The notes beneath the pieces were generated by a model. The model was not told the DNA's origin and made no database searches. It saw only the letters and a list, made by a program, of their open reading frames with translations. The translations under genes were made by a program, and so were the position numbers. Below are positions 62,571-64,000 of a stretch of DNA of 64,000 bases, piece by piece. Source of the DNA: Kitasatospora sp. NBC_01287 (GTDB taxonomy: Bacteria > Actinomycetota > Actinomycetes > Streptomycetales > Streptomycetaceae); NCBI RefSeq assembly GCF_026340565.1, contig NZ_JAPEPB010000002.1, positions 434,001 through 498,000 on the forward strand, given 5' to 3'. How positions within the stretch are numbered: position 1 is the first letter of the stretch; each line of letters begins with the position of its first letter.

Positions 62571-62798
62571 TCAGGTCGCCGCTGCCTCCCTGCGGGCGCG
62601 CTCTTCCAGCAGCCGAGCAGCGTCAGCGGAGACATGCTCACCGGTCGCGAAGGGCGAGTTCATGTCGTGGGCCCACAGTTCGCGGGCGACGGCGTGAGGG
62701 ACCTCGGAGTCCAAGCACGCCTCGTAGTAGACGATCGTCCGCGCGATGCGCAGGGACTCGTCCGAGGGTCCGGCGGCCCGGGTCTTGCGGCGTGCCAC
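62571..62798 (-). CDS. hypothetical phage protein (75 aa)
   Basis: GTG at 62798 with GAGAGGGG upstream. N-terminus is basic (RRKTRAAG), followed by ARTIVYYEACLDSEVPHAVARELWAHD. Lies between the small-terminase candidate and TerL. No family recognised. Confidence 0.6.
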   Translation of the reverse strand: MARRKTRAAGPSDESLRIARTIVYYEACLDSEVPHAVARELWAHDMNSPFATGEHVSADAARLLEERARREAAAT

Positions 62799-62809
62799 GG
62801 CGGCCCCTC

Positions 62810-63160
62810 TCAGACTCGGTTGCCCCAGCGGGCGGCAATGGCGTCGCGGGCGTTGTGGCCTCGGCGGTTCCCGTCGCCCTCCCCTCGGATTTTTCCGAGG
62901 GTGCCGGCCGCGCTCGCCCGGTTGGTCTGGGCCTGCGCGATGCCCGGGTGGAGGACGAACATCCCGGCCCGGTTCCCTCCGGGGATCATCTGGCCTTCAC
63001 GCTTCACCACGGCGTCGAGCTGGGCGGCGCGCGCGAGCATCGGCGCGGCGATGTCGATCAGCGCGAGGTCGGTCGGCTCAAGGTCCAACTCGGTCTCGTA
63101 CAGCTCGACCAGCGCGGTGCGAATCTTCGCCGGGTCCTTCTCGGTCGGATCGACGTTCAA
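62810..63160 (-). CDS. candidate small terminase subunit
   Basis: A 116-aa protein: a TTG start overlaps the HNH stop (TTGA). Contains TALVELYETELDLEPTDLALIDIAAPMLARAAQLDAVVKREGQMIPGGN, similar in layout to P27-type small terminases that follow HNH genes, and sits two genes before TerL. No HTH is obvious, so assignment rests mainly on position. Confidence 0.55.
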   Translation of the reverse strand: MNVDPTEKDPAKIRTALVELYETELDLEPTDLALIDIAAPMLARAAQLDAVVKREGQMIPGGNRAGMFVLHPGIAQAQTNRASAAGTLGKIRGEGDGNRRGHNARDAIAARWGNRV

Positions 63161-63480
63161 CGGACCTCCCCGGGGTGCGATCGGCGGGTTCGGATGGGCT
63201 GCCAGCGGCCCGCGGCGGCCCGCCTGCGGGCTCGGCCGGCGTCCGCCGAGTCCTTGCGCAGGACGTGCCAGTCGCACAGGGCGCGGAGGTTGGCCGGCGC
63301 GTCGGAGCCACCTTCAGAGGCGGGCACGATGTGGTCGCAATGGCGCGCTGGCTCGCCGCACGGCTCTCCGGTGTCGTACCGGATGTGCTGGCACATCCAC
63401 GCGTCGCGGTTCATCACCGCGCGGCGAAGGCGGGCCCAGTGCGGGGGAAGCGGGGTCGTCCGGCGCGAACTCGTCTGCAC
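63157..63480 (-). CDS. HNH endonuclease
   Basis: A 107-aa HNH protein next to terminase, needed for packaging in many phages. RLRRAVMNRDAWMCQHI opens the fold; the HNH core is ARHCDHIVPASEGGSDAPANLRALCDWH. GTG at 63480 with AAGGAGG; a longer frame upstream has low-quality coding character. Confidence 0.85.
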   Translation of the reverse strand: MQTSSRRTTPLPPHWARLRRAVMNRDAWMCQHIRYDTGEPCGEPARHCDHIVPASEGGSDAPANLRALCDWHVLRKDSADAGRARRRAAAGRWQPIRTRRSHPGEVR

Positions 63481-63502
63481 GGCAACCTCCTTGAAGCGTT
63501 GG

Positions 63503-63569
63503 GCCCCGCCAGGTGCTCGACCTCGACCAGGGAGAGAGGGCCGGTCGGGGAGCGTTGCCCTGGCGGGGC
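63503..63569 (-). promoter_or_regulatory. late leader stem
   Basis: 11-bp arms gccccgccagg (63503-63513) and cctggcggggc (63559-63569) enclose 45 nt in the leader of the late transcript, between motif copy 6 and the HNH gene. Might regulate late translation or be a packaging or processing signal. Confidence 0.5.
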
Positions 63570-63636
63570 AACTCGGGAGGCCGGCTCGGGGTGCCGCAGA
63601 CGTGCGCGCACGCGCGCGGAGCTGCCTCCACATGTA

Positions 63637-63656
63637 TTAAGGCGGTCCGGTTAACA
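63637..63656 (-). promoter_or_regulatory. dispersed phage motif, copy 6
   Basis: Reads ttaaggcggtccggttaaca, 17 of 20 positions matching the main form, 156 nt upstream of the HNH gene. Fits a promoter or repressor site at the head of the late operon. Confidence 0.5.
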
Positions 63657-64000
63657 ACCGCCGACGCCCGCGGCCTCACTCTCCGCAGTCAGTGCATGGC
63701 AATGCGTTCATCCCTGCTGGTCACAGTGTGTTATTGATCAGGAAGAAGGAGTCGGCCGGCGTTCGTATCGGATCTCGACTGCTATGACGCTCCGGGCAAT
63801 GAAGGAACGCGCGCGGGAGGCACCCCCCGGGTCACCCCGCAACGACCGCCGAACCGCCACGAACGTGCCACCAAATCTCTTGCAGCACTTAGGAGTTGAC
63901 TTCGCTTCGCGTGAGCGCGTCTTCCGACTTGGCGAGTTGGAGTGCTTCAAGTGAGTGTGACGGGCATCACGCATTTCATATTGGACAACCAACGTGGTGG
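63657..64000. other. noncoding-looking AT-richer stretch at right edge
   Basis: About 340 bases without a gene I can support. The only sizeable ORF (reverse strand, 63738-63992) has poor coding character. Base composition is clearly lower in GC than the neighbouring phage genes. It could hold the late promoter region, a cos/pac site or the start of the next operon. Confidence 0.4.

Larger units (their letters stand above)
29496..64000. mobile_element. prophage, siphovirus type, right end outside window
   Basis: A block of about 34.5 kb of phage genes: serine integrase, replication and recombination genes, lysis, tail and head genes in canonical order, nearly all on the reverse strand with heavy overlap coupling (GTGA, ATGA, TGATG). 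Left boundary is inferred from int beside an interrupted host gene. No host gene is seen after it, so the right boundary lies beyond 64000. Confidence 0.9.

Noticed and set aside
63738..63992. 84-aa reverse-strand ORF at the right edge
   Set aside because: Poor coding character, low GC, no ribosome site and no recognisable sequence.

Overview
The window is very GC-rich double-stranded DNA with strong third-position GC bias and short intergenic gaps. Gene families such as a SARP/NB-ARC/TPR regulator, a DUF4383 protein, an FBP-domain protein, a dodecin and many VOC proteins fit a streptomycete (Streptomyces or Kitasatospora; I cannot separate the two). It falls into two parts: about 29.5 kb of ordinary chromosome, then the start and most of an integrated siphovirus-type prophage that runs off the right edge.

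Chromosome (1-29495). Left to right: two-module VOC protein, AI-2E permease-like protein, nucleoside deaminase, fumarase C, a VOC protein with an AraC-type regulator, a membrane protein, a Tat-exported class II cholesterol-oxidase-like flavoprotein, an alpha/beta hydrolase, an OmpR-type two-component pair, dodecin, a DUF4383 membrane protein, AsnB, two small reverse-strand ORFs, a large SARP-NB-ARC-TPR regulator, a secreted endo/exonuclease/phosphatase-family protein, a type I phosphodiesterase-like protein, a GNAT protein, a secreted Cys/His-rich protein, an FBP-domain protein, a TetR regulator with a clear palindromic operator, a frameshifted SGNH hydrolase, a PLP decarboxylase and an ACT-domain membrane protein. 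Convergent pairs are separated by unusually clean hairpins.

Prophage (about 29496 to beyond 64000). A large serine integrase is read rightward straight after the ACT gene. Everything else is read leftward. From the left end these genes are: small hypotheticals, a sigma-70-like protein, endonuclease VII, PolA-type DNA polymerase, SF3 helicase, Toprim primase, a PD-(D/E)xK nuclease, a run of small DNA-binding proteins, a phiC31-gp3-like protein (candidate recombination directionality factor), a RecB/Cas4-like nuclease, a dNMP kinase and an orphan gene. Then come the lysis genes (holin, coiled-coil/TM protein, multidomain endolysin), the tail genes, and the head genes (connectors, P22-like coat, scaffold, MuF, portal, large terminase, small-terminase candidate, HNH). 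The early half carries replication and recombination; the late half is a complete head-tail-lysis set, so the element looks structurally complete apart from the part outside the window.

Three things stand out in the prophage. (1) Five late genes (large terminase, coat, tail assembly chaperone, a tail protein, endolysin) have no ATG, GTG or TTG at the expected start; each has a strong Shine-Dalgarno 5-8 nt upstream of CTG, ATC, ATT, ATC and ATC respectively. (2) A 20-bp asymmetric motif is present six times, only in intergenic DNA, always in the same orientation and upstream of transcription units; it could be a phage-specific promoter (the phage encodes a sigma-like protein) or a stoperator-like repressor site. 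(3) The ACT gene ends abruptly at the integrase, suggesting it was the attachment site.
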